This document shows positions 25,801-35,852 of a stretch of DNA of 64,000 nucleotides, piece by piece. The notes under the pieces are model-generated. The model saw nothing but the letters and a program-made list of their open reading frames with translations. It ran no database searches and was not told where the DNA came from. Each line of letters starts with the position of its first letter. Within the stretch, counting starts at the first letter, position 1. The DNA comes from Chryseotalea sanaruensis (GTDB taxonomy: Bacteria > Bacteroidota > Bacteroidia > Cytophagales > Cyclobacteriaceae). The position numbers and the translations under genes are program-made. The DNA is taken from NCBI RefSeq assembly GCF_003990915.1, contig NZ_BHXQ01000004.1:496001-560000 (forward strand), read 5' to 3'.

Positions 25801-28685
25801 GACTGTCAGACGGTAAGCTACGCTATGTAAAAGCTTTTGGATCAATCGAATTAAGTTCTAGTGGAGAGCAGATTCGTATGGTTGGTGTTAACTATGATAT
25901 TACTAGTCAAGAGATCGCTAATCAAGTAATCAGAGACAGTGAAGAACGCTTTAGGTCGATGGCAGAAAATGTGCCTGGCGCTATACTCCAATACGTATTA
26001 TCAAAAGATGGTGAGCACTCAGTGAGCTTTATGAGTAGTGGCTGTATTAATCTATGGGAGATTTCCGCAGAGGAGGCAATGACTAATTCAAAGCCCTTAT
26101 GGGATGCTGTTCATCCAGATGATGTTCAGGCTATGTTTGAATCTGTAATGGAGTCAGCCAAGACTATGCAGCAATGGCAATGGCAATGGCGAATCATTAC
26201 CCCATCAAAAAAGATGAAATGGCTTGAATCGCGTGGTGTACCCAAAAAACAGCCAGATGGTTCGGTTATGTGGTATACAGTTATTCTCGACACCACAGAT
26301 CGCAAATTAGCAGAGCAAGAATTATTAAAGAGTAGAGGTGAGTATGAACGATTAGTACAAATGATTCCAGTGGGAGTCTATAAAAATGTAAAACAGGCAG
26401 ATGGCTCTAGCAGATTGCTCTATGTAAGTAAGCGTTGGTGTGATTTGCACGGGTTACAAGAACATCAGGTATTAAATGATTCATCTTTGGTCATTAAAAA
26501 TATTCATACTGATGATCTGCCTTCATTTATGAAAATTGGAAATGAAGCCATTAAAAATGAAACTGACTTTGTTTGGGAAGGTCGAATCATACTAAATGAT
26601 GAGGTCCGGTATTTGCATATTGAATCTAAACCAGAGAAATTATCAAATGGTGATGTTATATGGAATGGTATTGAGTATGACATTACTGAACGTAAAATAT
26701 CCGAAATAGAATTACTTAAAACAAACCGACTTTATTCGGTAACAAGCCAAATCAACCAAATGGTATTGCATGCAAAAACCAAAGAAGAGGTTTTTGCTGA
26801 GGTGTGTAATATTGCAATTGAATATGGCAAATTCAGAATGGCTTGGGTTGGCTTACTTGACCACAACGCTGTTGTCAAACCTGTAGCTTGGGAGGGACAT
26901 GTCGATAATTATTTTGATATTATTCCTAGTATTTCTGCAAAAGATATTCCTGAAGGAAGAGGCCCTACTGGAACAGCGGCAAGAACAGGATTTCCACAGA
27001 TAAACAACAACATAGCTGGTAGTAAAAACGCAAGTTATAATTTGTGGAGAGAAGAAGCGCTCAAACGAGGTTACCAATCAAGTATTGGTCTGCCTATTAT
27101 TATTAATGATGTAGTTACAGGTGTGCTTACACTGTATAAAGAAGAACCTAACTTTTTCACCGACAAAGAGATTGATTTGTTGCAGGAGGTAACTTCGAAT
27201 ATAGCCTTTGCGATTCATACAATTGATTCGGAGAATGATAGAAAAAATAAGGAGATTGCTTTGCTTGAGAGTGAAGTACGTTTTCGTTCTATGATTCGTC
27301 ATTTAACAATTGGTGTATTGTTGCAAGGCCCTAAAGCAGAAATACTCTCCAGTAATCAGGCCGGATTAGAGATGCTTGGTTTAACCGAAGATCAATTAAT
27401 TGGTAAAACATCTTTTGATCCTGACTGGGCTTTGCTTAAAGAAAATGGTGATCCCTTTCCACCTGATGAGTTACCTGTTCCTATAGCAATTAAAACAAAG
27501 AAACCTGTTAAGGGTGTAATTATGGGAGTTATGCGACCTACACTTGGAGATAGAGTTTGGTTGATGGTAGATGTAATACCCCGTATGGATAAGCATAAAA
27601 ATGTAATGTATGTTATTGCTACTTTAAATAACATTACAGAGTTAAAAGCTACTGAACAACTAATGGCTGAAAGTCGTGAACGAATACGGGTAATAAGTGA
27701 TAACCTGCCAAGTGTTGCCATTTATCAATATGAATTATTGGAGGGTGAAGATGAAGGTCGTTATATCTATTTTAGTTCTGGTATTGAAGGCATCACAGGA
27801 CTTAAAGTAGAGCAACTGCTAGCTGATCCTTCTTTGTTTGATGCAAACATTCATCCGGATGATCAGGAGCATAATAATAGGATGATTGCTGAGGTAAATG
27901 CAAATTTAAGCGTGTTTGATATTGAGTATAGATTCAGACAACAAAACGGCTTGTGGCGATGGTTTAGAAGAAGAAGTAATCCGAGCAAAGTAGGTGATGG
28001 CCGTATTTTGTGGAATGGTGTTATCATTGATATCACAGACCAGAAACAAGCGGAATTACAATTAATTGATGCGCTAAAAGAAAAAGATCTTCTGATTAAA
28101 GAAATACATCATCGTGTAAAAAATAATCTACAACTAATCTCATCAATTATTTTTATCAAGATGGCAGGTATGGAGTCATCAGAATCGCGTGGCTTTCTTG
28201 AAAACATGCGACAAAGAATTCGTTCCGTAGCGCTTATTCATGAAAGACTACTGCAAACTGGTTCTATAAATCAAGTAAATATTGCTGACTATTTGAAGAA
28301 ACTGATTCATGACCTTCAAGTTAGTATGGTACAGCCAGATAGTAGAATTGAAGTTTTTACTCAAGTACAATCAACTGAGATTAGCCTCGATAATGCTATT
28401 CACTGTGGTCTCATTGTTAATGAGTTGGTGGTAAATGCCTTCAAGCATGCATTTATTAATCGCGATGGAGGAAAAATAGAAGTGACTTTTATGAAATCGG
28501 ATTTTGCTTGTAGCTTAATTGTAAAAGATAATGGTGTTTCACTACCAGAAAATATTCAGCCCGGTTTGCATGGTTCTTTTGGAATGGAGTTGCTAGAAAT
28601 ATTTATTAAACAGCTTAAGGCTAATCTTGTAATTGAACGTGAAAATGGCACATGCTTTTTTATATCATTTGAAATTGATGGTTAA
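19863..28685 (+). CDS. Giant soluble sensor histidine kinase with about 20 PAS domains and one GAF
   Basis: A 2940-residue protein without membrane segments or signal peptide. I count about 20 PAS domains: 18 before residue 2300, a GAF domain at about 2308-2455, and two more at about 2480-2735. Most end in the D-I-T-x-R/K-K type PAC linker. The transmitter is HisKA_2: phospho-acceptor histidine in KEIHHRVKNNLQL near 2747, then HATPase with N box NELVVNAFKHA, G1 DNG and G2 GSFGMELL, ending at 2940. PAS 2 and PAS 9 are LOV-like but lack the flavin cysteine (GKKPGSFLQGEETD). A dyad (CCTACTG/CAGTAGG, 19833-19860) ends 2 nt before the ATG. HisKA_2 kinases often signal to partner regulators elsewhere. 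The following REC-kinase gene is a plausible partner (inference). Confidence 0.93.
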   Translation: MKTPYQLPVYFDSHPLPMVLYDVRDLSIVEVNKAAVKSFGYTKRFLTSQEITQLINDIDANYLKLKLGKTKKKVGVFINTKSKREHLDLYLHPISAKSGNYALAEFHANSTNNIEHPAAYDLQFKQAVESSSIVSIADVRGNITFVNENFVRISGYSEQELLGKNHHLINSGYHPKSFWTAMWKTISKGENWRAEVKNKAKNGTYYWVDTFIMPLVDEKRRITEFLSIRNDITKRKAEEENNKLIAERLSETMQFARMGTAELNLETNSLELSSELLELLQEDDTNVRSVLLDDFLSQYIVLEDIPIIYEKIAAGIEQVTTGPDDFVLNVEFRLNTAKGKLLYIDAQGRFRKNGMALGILRDITIKRLAQKEMLAKAKQIEMMLGGITDGFFATDKLLNFTMISPIFAAMAKMEVEEMLDKNMLELFPFMKGGDLVNTYLEVLQTQKSVQLEHRNPANHNQIFNINIYPNPEGLFIYYHDISVSKQAELELRDTYELFKRLSANVPGMIYNFYLTADLEPVFPYVSSGCEKLFGIDRKELMKNGSLLFDFIHHDDLSGVKASIISAFESNEPWAYEFRVINGNGDIKWIGGNSNPYIERDGSNYWYGFMQDITQRKLDELRIAESELKNRLIIENSGEGILFTDAMGGVLSANPEACRIFKMTEEEICRTGRGGLVAEDQDNLNRILKQRDEERFFKGEILMRRGNGSVFPSEIASRLFIDPSGALRASILVRDISDRKKSEQVREEILERFEKITNHLPGFIFEYILKPDGQSSFPYASSGIVDIYNFTKEEVLEDGGKIFKSVYPDDLSRIYDTIKISADNLSIWSEEYRVISTNGEIKWVEGYASPDKLSDGSIQWYGYIADVTSRKETEFKLQESQNRLRAFFDSKLDATILLDHNYTILDFNKKAVDKSGLVFNGTPRKNQSILNYILPESSDIFISNFKQALNGVEKEAEVEVSSPEQELSWWLYRHLPIVNAEGKVIGVSFTAANITEKKKLTLEINRLALIASHTSNAVILTDVLGNITWVNEGFERISEFSLGEVMGKKPGSFLQGEETDNATIEKMRAGILSRRGFKVELLNYSKSGRKYWLDIEVLPIKSAKGVVTGFMAVESDITSLKNAIHEMQKSEQALQTFMDHAPMVAFIKDLKGRYSFYNKVYRDFMNDKILKPGYTDYDVFDKDFADWCNQRDQHVASTGEMIQFEHHVKGETFLEYKFPLKDIEDKVIAVGGISINITEKLDAQRKITENEEKLRTITDNLYDGVLYQYIVTAQGDLEGFQYVSNGVKDLLEVAPDELLKNPTLAFSMVHPDDLGGLYQKLELSKTTLAAFELEYRITTPSGKLKWIQARIKPRRLPDGRTMWDGLSLNITARKKLELAVQASEAKLQSIFHTMISGLIVVDVHGEITYANQSATDILTLQSSEIEHRYFSSTLWEQIDENGSPYPTDELPLAKALRDKQPVTNIEHGIIAEDGKIKWLNVNAAPLFDYKENLIGAVASFLDITEKKKVEFDLKSSTNRLKIATKTARMGVWEWNLETDETIYDEMLYDLIGLEPGTPMTFAKFSKYLYDDDRVRIKNEIESAIDKKLEILETTMRIIHASTGDIRHFLVSSSIEYDKKGKAIRMIGVDYDITDREHYQQNLKKIYDELNAVLNASTDATFLLDPDFTVRVFNKSAEVAVQGVYDKLIEVGDNFLDYTPLSLIDDLKANFAKALTGEVIYVEREISFTSTISYWNQIRYLPVYGSDGTIVGVSFNASDISARKKTEQELFQSQRYFESLVNSQSSFLIRTDLEGIYIFANKMFYKKFGYLPDKLIGTNALDTILKIDHEACSLVIEKCIKSPGVVFPVTLRKPNPLGGFFWTEWEFVALQDEQGNPVSIQCVGLDATERMQSKFELERVNNRLMLATHSAEMGIWEWDIQSNTIVWDHQQYEIFGVSDYHEISFKLFMSLIHEDDRTIVEDALNRCLQQNDNFDTLFRIQRLSDGKLRYVKAFGSIELSSSGEQIRMVGVNYDITSQEIANQVIRDSEERFRSMAENVPGAILQYVLSKDGEHSVSFMSSGCINLWEISAEEAMTNSKPLWDAVHPDDVQAMFESVMESAKTMQQWQWQWRIITPSKKMKWLESRGVPKKQPDGSVMWYTVILDTTDRKLAEQELLKSRGEYERLVQMIPVGVYKNVKQADGSSRLLYVSKRWCDLHGLQEHQVLNDSSLVIKNIHTDDLPSFMKIGNEAIKNETDFVWEGRIILNDEVRYLHIESKPEKLSNGDVIWNGIEYDITERKISEIELLKTNRLYSVTSQINQMVLHAKTKEEVFAEVCNIAIEYGKFRMAWVGLLDHNAVVKPVAWEGHVDNYFDIIPSISAKDIPEGRGPTGTAARTGFPQINNNIAGSKNASYNLWREEALKRGYQSSIGLPIIINDVVTGVLTLYKEEPNFFTDKEIDLLQEVTSNIAFAIHTIDSENDRKNKEIALLESEVRFRSMIRHLTIGVLLQGPKAEILSSNQAGLEMLGLTEDQLIGKTSFDPDWALLKENGDPFPPDELPVPIAIKTKKPVKGVIMGVMRPTLGDRVWLMVDVIPRMDKHKNVMYVIATLNNITELKATEQLMAESRERIRVISDNLPSVAIYQYELLEGEDEGRYIYFSSGIEGITGLKVEQLLADPSLFDANIHPDDQEHNNRMIAEVNANLSVFDIEYRFRQQNGLWRWFRRRSNPSKVGDGRILWNGVIIDITDQKQAELQLIDALKEKDLLIKEIHHRVKNNLQLISSIIFIKMAGMESSESRGFLENMRQRIRSVALIHERLLQTGSINQVNIADYLKKLIHDLQVSMVQPDSRIEVFTQVQSTEISLDNAIHCGLIVNELVVNAFKHAFINRDGGKIEVTFMKSDFACSLIVKDNGVSLPENIQPGLHGSFGMELLEIFIKQLKANLVIERENGTCFFISFEIDG

Positions 28686-28785
28686 ATTGATAAGTGGAGA
28701 TTAATCATCTTTTTTGCTGACTATTACATAATTTAATCTTTTGTATATATATTTAACTAGCATGCAATTAGTTTAACCCCCAACT

Positions 28786-30207
28786 ATGTCAAAAGCTGGT
28801 ATTCTTATTGTTGAGGACTCGTTTATTGTAGCATATCACCTTCAAAAGACGTTGGAGAGTGAGGGGTACCATGTTTACGGTATATTGGATTCAGGAGAGC
28901 AAGCGCTTATTTTTCTTGAACACACAAAGCCAGATTTAGTATTGATGGATATTATGCTAAATGGTCAGCTTGATGGTATAGAAACTGCAAGTGTTGTAAA
29001 AAATAAGTTTAGTCTTCCAGTAATTTATATAACAGCACTTACCGATAAGGATACTATTCAACGTGCAAAAGTTACAGAACCCTACGGTTTTCTTACAAAA
29101 CCATTTGAAGACAGAGAGATATTCACAGTATTGGAAATGGCTCTGTACAAGCACGATATTGAAATACGTTTACGAAAAAGTGAAGAACAGTATTTTTCGA
29201 CTGTACGTGCCATGAGTGACGCACTCATAATTGTAAACAGCCAGCTGCAAGTAACGTACCTTAATCCAGCTGCCGAAAAAATTACTACAGTAATACTAGA
29301 TCAGGCACTAGGACAAAATATCACCGAGGTATTGCCTTTGCAGCATAATGAAACGCACCAGTTTCCTATAAATCCAATTAAATGTGCACTGGAACATGAG
29401 GTCAATGCATTGGAAGAAGGCCTTTCCTTAAAATTGAAAAATAAGTTAATACCAATTGGAGATGGTACTATTAGTATTGTTACAGACAAGAAGGGCGAGC
29501 AGATTGGATTTGTATTAGTTTTTAAAGATTTGACAGAAAAGTACGAACATGCAAGGTTACTGCGTGAATTTGAAAACACCAGAGTAGCAGCACTAATAGA
29601 AGGTCAGGAAAAGGAGAGAAGTCGTATAGCTAAAGATTTGCATGATGGCTTGGGACAAATGCTCAACGCCATTAAAATGAATATTAAGTTGCTTGTTGAT
29701 AATAAAGATAAGGCTAATGATATTGCTAAATTAATGGATGAGGCAATTCAGGAATCCGTTAGGATTTCTGAAAATCTACTGCCTTCGAAGTTAAAAGATT
29801 TTGATTTGGCTACCTGTCTTAAATCGTTGTGTAAGCAAATTCAAGAAACACTAAACGTAAATGTTGGTTTTCAACAAACTGGTAAAGCACCCGAGCTTGA
29901 ACAAGGGCAAAAAGTTAATTTTTACAGAATTGCACAAGAGGCAATAAATAATGCCATCCGACATGCGCACGCTTCTTCAATCAGTCTTCAATTATCGACC
30001 AATCAAGAGAATATTCGATTACTAATTGAAGATAATGGAGCAGGCATGAAACCTGTAAACGATGGTAAGCCACATCATGGTCTTGTAAATATGCGAGAGA
30101 GAACTGAAATGATGGGCGGCAAACTAATTATTGAAACAGATACAAAAAGAGGTACACTTATTATTGCTGAAATTCCATTTTCACAAACCGAACAAGCCCA
30201 TGTCTAA
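28786..30207 (+). CDS. REC-PAS-HisKA_3 hybrid histidine kinase
   Basis: An N-terminal receiver (residues 5-115; phospho-acceptor Asp55 in LVLMDIML; later T and K in YITALTD and LTKPFED) is followed by a PAS domain (about 130-255, ALIIVNSQLQVTYLNPAAEK). The transmitter is NarL-partner type: HisKA_3 with the histidine near 286 in RIAKDLHDGLGQML, and a HATPase (QEAINNAIRHAHA, IEDNGAGM, HHGLVNMRERTEMMGG). There is no membrane segment, so it reads internal or relayed signals. A receiver at the input end suggests it receives phosphate from another kinase. The next gene overlaps its stop by 8 nt and encodes the matching regulator. Confidence 0.94.
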   Translation: MSKAGILIVEDSFIVAYHLQKTLESEGYHVYGILDSGEQALIFLEHTKPDLVLMDIMLNGQLDGIETASVVKNKFSLPVIYITALTDKDTIQRAKVTEPYGFLTKPFEDREIFTVLEMALYKHDIEIRLRKSEEQYFSTVRAMSDALIIVNSQLQVTYLNPAAEKITTVILDQALGQNITEVLPLQHNETHQFPINPIKCALEHEVNALEEGLSLKLKNKLIPIGDGTISIVTDKKGEQIGFVLVFKDLTEKYEHARLLREFENTRVAALIEGQEKERSRIAKDLHDGLGQMLNAIKMNIKLLVDNKDKANDIAKLMDEAIQESVRISENLLPSKLKDFDLATCLKSLCKQIQETLNVNVGFQQTGKAPELEQGQKVNFYRIAQEAINNAIRHAHASSISLQLSTNQENIRLLIEDNGAGMKPVNDGKPHHGLVNMRERTEMMGGKLIIETDTKRGTLIIAEIPFSQTEQAHV

Positions 30208-30853
30208 TAAGTTTAGTATTTTACTCGCGGACGATCATGCCATGATTCGTGAAGGCGTGAAGAATTTGTTAAAGCAAGCGAAGGATTTCCAGGTTGTGGG
30301 CGAAGCTGCAAGTGGAGCTGAAGCTATTGCACAATATGAATTGCTTAAACCAAATTTAATCATATTAGATATTTCACTACCAGACATGAATGGTATGGAA
30401 ACTGCAAAAAAAATTGTGGAACAAGATGCCGATGCAAATATCCTTATGCTTTCTATGTATGATGATGAAGACTATATCAGTCGATGTATAGAAAGTGGTG
30501 TGAAGGGTTATGTAGTAAAAAGTGAAAGTGGGCAAGAACTTGAGTATGCTGTACGCGCAGTGCTGCAAGGCAAAACTTACTTTAGTCATAAAGTACAAGA
30601 GGTAATACTCAATAAGTATAAGCAGAACGCAACGCGCAAAAAACTGCCAGAAGAAGTTATTAAACTCACCAACCGGGAAATAGAAATAATTCAGTTAATT
30701 GATCAAGGCTTAACAAGTCAGCAGATGGCTGATAAGTTATTTATTAGTCCGCGGACGGTTGAAACGCACAGAGCTAATCTGATGAAGAAGTTTACTGTGA
30801 AAAATGCTATAGAACTAGTTAAAAGAGCGCGGCAATTGCAAATTGTTATCTAG
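30200..30853 (+). CDS. NarL/FixJ-type response regulator
   Basis: Receiver domain (phospho-acceptor Asp57 in LIILDISLPDMNG) plus a C-terminal LuxR-type helix-turn-helix (LTNREIEIIQLIDQGLTSQQ, then MADKLFISPRTVETHRANLM). The start is the ATG at 30200, overlapping the kinase stop by 8 nt; a longer frame from 30131 is unlikely because MSNKFSILLADDH is the canonical N-terminus. Overlap with a HisKA_3 kinase, the standard partner class of NarL regulators, makes this a two-component pair with confidence. Targets are unknown. Confidence 0.95.
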   Translation: MSNKFSILLADDHAMIREGVKNLLKQAKDFQVVGEAASGAEAIAQYELLKPNLIILDISLPDMNGMETAKKIVEQDADANILMLSMYDDEDYISRCIESGVKGYVVKSESGQELEYAVRAVLQGKTYFSHKVQEVILNKYKQNATRKKLPEEVIKLTNREIEIIQLIDQGLTSQQMADKLFISPRTVETHRANLMKKFTVKNAIELVKRARQLQIVI

Positions 30854-30891
30854 GTTAGCATTGATTACCTACGTACTTCTACCCATTAAAA

Positions 30892-30954
30892 TTCCCGAAT
30901 TCCCTGTATTGGTTGGCCACCTAAAGTATAACAACTTTGTAAGGAAATCGGGAA
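30892..30954 (+). promoter_or_regulatory. Inverted repeat TTCCCGA/TCGGGAA upstream of the PAS-HisKA kinase
   Basis: TTCCCGA at 30892-30898 and TCGGGAA at 30948-30954. The right arm covers the purine-rich stretch (GGGAAG) just before the ATG at 30958, so pairing could hide the ribosome site. The same CCCGA/TCGGG core occurs in the tRNA remnant at 18009-18048. Confidence 0.3.
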
Positions 30955-30957
30955 GAT

Positions 30958-32142
30958 ATGTTAGCGTTGAACAGAGATTTGCCAAAAGAGCGAGAAGAGG
31001 AAACGGAGCAAAGAAAGCAGGCACTTAGACTTCGCAATCTTTATAGATCCTTTGTTGATAATACCTTTGAGTTAATTTTTAGGTCGTCACTTCAAGACGA
31101 AATACAATTCAGTAATAAGCTTTTTGTAGAGACTTTCGGATTCGGTAAGTTCAGAAAAGCAAAAGGTTCTAAAGTGCACGAACTTTTCAATGACTTAGAC
31201 GATTACAATAAATTGAAAGTCCGTGCTATTCGGGAACAACGTGTACAAGGTGTTGCAGTAAATTTTAAATCTCTTGAAGGTAAGAAGATTGTAGCATTGG
31301 TAAACATTCAAATTCAAACCAATGAATTAGGTGAGCCAATGATCAATTGGACTGCATTAGATATTTCTGAAAGGGTTGCTTTTGAACAGAATCTTGAGCT
31401 TAAGAATCAACAACTAGCTAAGATTAACCACCAGATGGAGAAATTTCTTTATAGTACATCACATGATTTACGTGCGCCCCTTACTACTATTATGGGCCTC
31501 GTTAATCTAATAAGAATGGACTCTAAAGATAATTCACTTGTTGAATATGCAGATAAAATTGAATTAAGTACTCATAAATTGGATAAAATTATCCGAGATA
31601 TTATCAGCTTCTCAAAAACAACCTATAAGAATATACACAGCGAAAAAATCGATTTTGAATCACTTATTTGGAAAATAGTCAATAACCATTGTGGAGATGA
31701 TAATTTTGGCAAGATACGGGTTCAGGTATCTGTCGTTGGTAGTAGTTTGTTTTACAGCGATACAGATCGTATTGAAATAATTCTTGATAACCTTATTAGG
31801 AACGCTGTACAGTTTGTAGATATTAATAAAGCACATTCCTTTATAAATATAACAACATTGGTCTCAGCAGATACTGTTGTTGTTGAAATTCATGATAATG
31901 GAATTGGTATTGCAAGACAATACTTCGAATCGATCTTTAATATGTTTTATAAAGCCACCGTGCATTCCAAAGGTGCTGGATTGGGCTTGTATATAGCTAA
32001 GGAAGGAATTGAACAATTGGGCGGTAGTATATCGGTAAATTCTGAAGTCGGCTTTGGAAGTTTGTTCAAGTTATCAATTCCTAATAGTCCAAAAGGAAAA
32101 CTAATAAATCGAAAGCAGCAGCTTAATCAAGCAGCGATCTAA
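30958..32142 (+). CDS. PAS-HisKA sensor histidine kinase
   Basis: A soluble kinase of 394 residues. A PAS-like domain fills about residues 30-140 (YRSFVDNTFELIFRSSLQDE, MINWTALDISERV). A HisKA dimerisation domain follows with the histidine near 168 in STSHDLRAPLTTIMGL. The HATPase has N box DNLIRNAVQF, G1 HDNGIGI and G2 GAGLGLYIAKEGIEQLGG. There is no transmembrane segment, although the first 25 residues are strongly charged and coiled (KEREEETEQRKQALRLRN). It lies 104 nt after the response regulator. It lacks its own regulator, so it may feed the neighbouring regulators or the che cluster (inference). Confidence 0.93.
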   Translation: MLALNRDLPKEREEETEQRKQALRLRNLYRSFVDNTFELIFRSSLQDEIQFSNKLFVETFGFGKFRKAKGSKVHELFNDLDDYNKLKVRAIREQRVQGVAVNFKSLEGKKIVALVNIQIQTNELGEPMINWTALDISERVAFEQNLELKNQQLAKINHQMEKFLYSTSHDLRAPLTTIMGLVNLIRMDSKDNSLVEYADKIELSTHKLDKIIRDIISFSKTTYKNIHSEKIDFESLIWKIVNNHCGDDNFGKIRVQVSVVGSSLFYSDTDRIEIILDNLIRNAVQFVDINKAHSFINITTLVSADTVVVEIHDNGIGIARQYFESIFNMFYKATVHSKGAGLGLYIAKEGIEQLGGSISVNSEVGFGSLFKLSIPNSPKGKLINRKQQLNQAAI

Positions 32143-32447
32143 ATTTGGTTTAGCTAACACCATCCAAATTATTGGCTAAAATCTCTATAGCTATTTAGCG
32201 GTTTAAGATTCGGTTGAGCGGTCTTCTAAAACCTGAGTTTAATCATATAAATGCGTAGCTCAGTACTGCTAAAGCGTTTAAACACGCATAATAATTCCCT
32301 ATACTTTTAATGTTCTAAAAAGCCTAGAAATTGTTCTAAGTAGTTCTACTGAATCACTTTCGGTAGTTAACAGGAGATTAAAATACAAGAATACGCGGAT
32401 TGAGCTGCAATCGCTTTTACCTGACCTTTACTAAAAATAAGACGGGC
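32143..32447. other. 305-bp intergenic region
   Basis: A possible weak terminator lies at 32149-32180 (TTTAGCTAA/TTGGCTAAA, one mismatch). An AGGAG at 32372-32376 is not followed by a start at normal spacing. Nothing else was recognised. Confidence 0.4.
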
Positions 32448-32972
32448 ATGGAAGCGAATATTATAGCAGCAGAAATAGACCTGAATTTGATTCCTCATCA
32501 ACTTCGGCACAGAACCGATTTTAATGAGACGCAGGTATTGGCCTATTTAAGTGGTCTATCCACTTACTATCATGAAGCATTGATCATTGTACAGCAAAAT
32601 CATTTGTTGATACTGGTAACGGGTAAATCGCCTCAGTTGTTAGTACAGGCGATGCGCTCATTTGCAGATGACGTAGCAATCGTAAGTCTCCATCGCACCA
32701 CACAAGCTTCCAGAAATCTGTTTTATAAAATTGTTAAAGGAGAATCGTGGAAAGGTGTTGATTCACTATGCCTGCATCAAGCTATTGATCAAGCTGTAAA
32801 GTGCGCATCAATTGCGGATGCTTTGGGTTCTTCTCTAACGCAATTAGTTAAAGAGGGCAAAGAGCTTCACAATTTCGCACACCGCTCTTATACATGGGAA
32901 ACAAAGCGTATGGCTTTGATAAAGTATCCAACAATAAGCGATTTTGATTTTGAAAAAAGCTGTCTTAATTAA
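32448..32972 (+). CDS. Hypothetical protein
   Basis: A 174-residue cytoplasmic protein from the ATG at 32448; a TTG at 32400 would add 16 residues. Alternating helices and strands are visible (HEALIIVQQNHLLILVTGK, then QASRNLFYKIVKGESWKGVD). Spaced basic residues near HRTTQASRN and a hydrophobic mid-section give no family I can name. A weak resemblance of the middle to the N-terminal domain of glutamyl-tRNA reductase was considered but is too faint to use. It stands between the sensor-kinase block and the chemosensory cluster and is followed after 4 nt by a small membrane protein. Confidence 0.55.
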   Translation: MEANIIAAEIDLNLIPHQLRHRTDFNETQVLAYLSGLSTYYHEALIIVQQNHLLILVTGKSPQLLVQAMRSFADDVAIVSLHRTTQASRNLFYKIVKGESWKGVDSLCLHQAIDQAVKCASIADALGSSLTQLVKEGKELHNFAHRSYTWETKRMALIKYPTISDFDFEKSCLN

Positions 32973-32976
32973 TTAT

Positions 32977-33141
32977 ATGGCAAAAATAATCCTCTTCAAG
33001 AACAATAAAACGCTTTCGAATTTTCGGGGGTATAGTTTGTATTTGTTAGAAATCGTGGCATGGGTGCTGCCCATTATTCTACTGATCTATACCCTTGCCT
33101 GGTTTATGGTTATGGTTGGACACAGTTTAGAAATTTTATAA
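32977..33141 (+). CDS. Small single-pass membrane protein
   Basis: A 54-residue product from the ATG at 32977. A basic N-terminus (MAKIILFKNNKTLSNFRGYS) is followed by one long hydrophobic segment (LYLLEIVAWVLPIILLIYTLAWFMVMV) and a short tail. It starts 4 nt after the stop of the preceding hypothetical gene and 34 nt before the MCP gene, so it is probably in the same transcript. A longer in-frame start at 32944 overlaps the previous gene and is less likely. No family is recognised. Confidence 0.55.
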   Translation: MAKIILFKNNKTLSNFRGYSLYLLEIVAWVLPIILLIYTLAWFMVMVGHSLEIL

Positions 33142-33169
33142 AAAGTAAATGATAAACATTATTAAATAA

Positions 33170-35776
<2,607 letters not shown>

Positions 35777-35781
35777 TTAAA

Positions 35782-35830
35782 TGAGGTGTGTAATGTGATA
35801 AAGACAATTTATCACATTACACGCACCTCA
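35782..35830 (+). other. Long stable hairpin between the MCP gene and cheW
   Basis: The arms 35782-35802 and 35808-35830 pair over about 20 bp (GAGGTG...TGTAATGTGATAAA) with a 2-nt bulge and a 5-nt loop. No T tract follows; the next bases are GGGGAAACT. An mRNA processing or stabilising element, or partial attenuator setting MCP above Che protein levels, is more likely than a full terminator. Confidence 0.6.
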
Positions 35831-35852
35831 GGGGAAACTAAATAAGAAATGT

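Noticed and set aside
30131..30199. Extended N-terminus of the NarL-type regulator
   Set aside because: The extra 23 residues overlap the kinase gene and precede the canonical receiver start at 30200.
32400..32447. CNRF near the start of the hypothetical protein as a glutamyl-tRNA reductase motif
   Set aside because: Only a four-residue resemblance in a doubtful N-terminal extension; spacing and other motifs do not fit.
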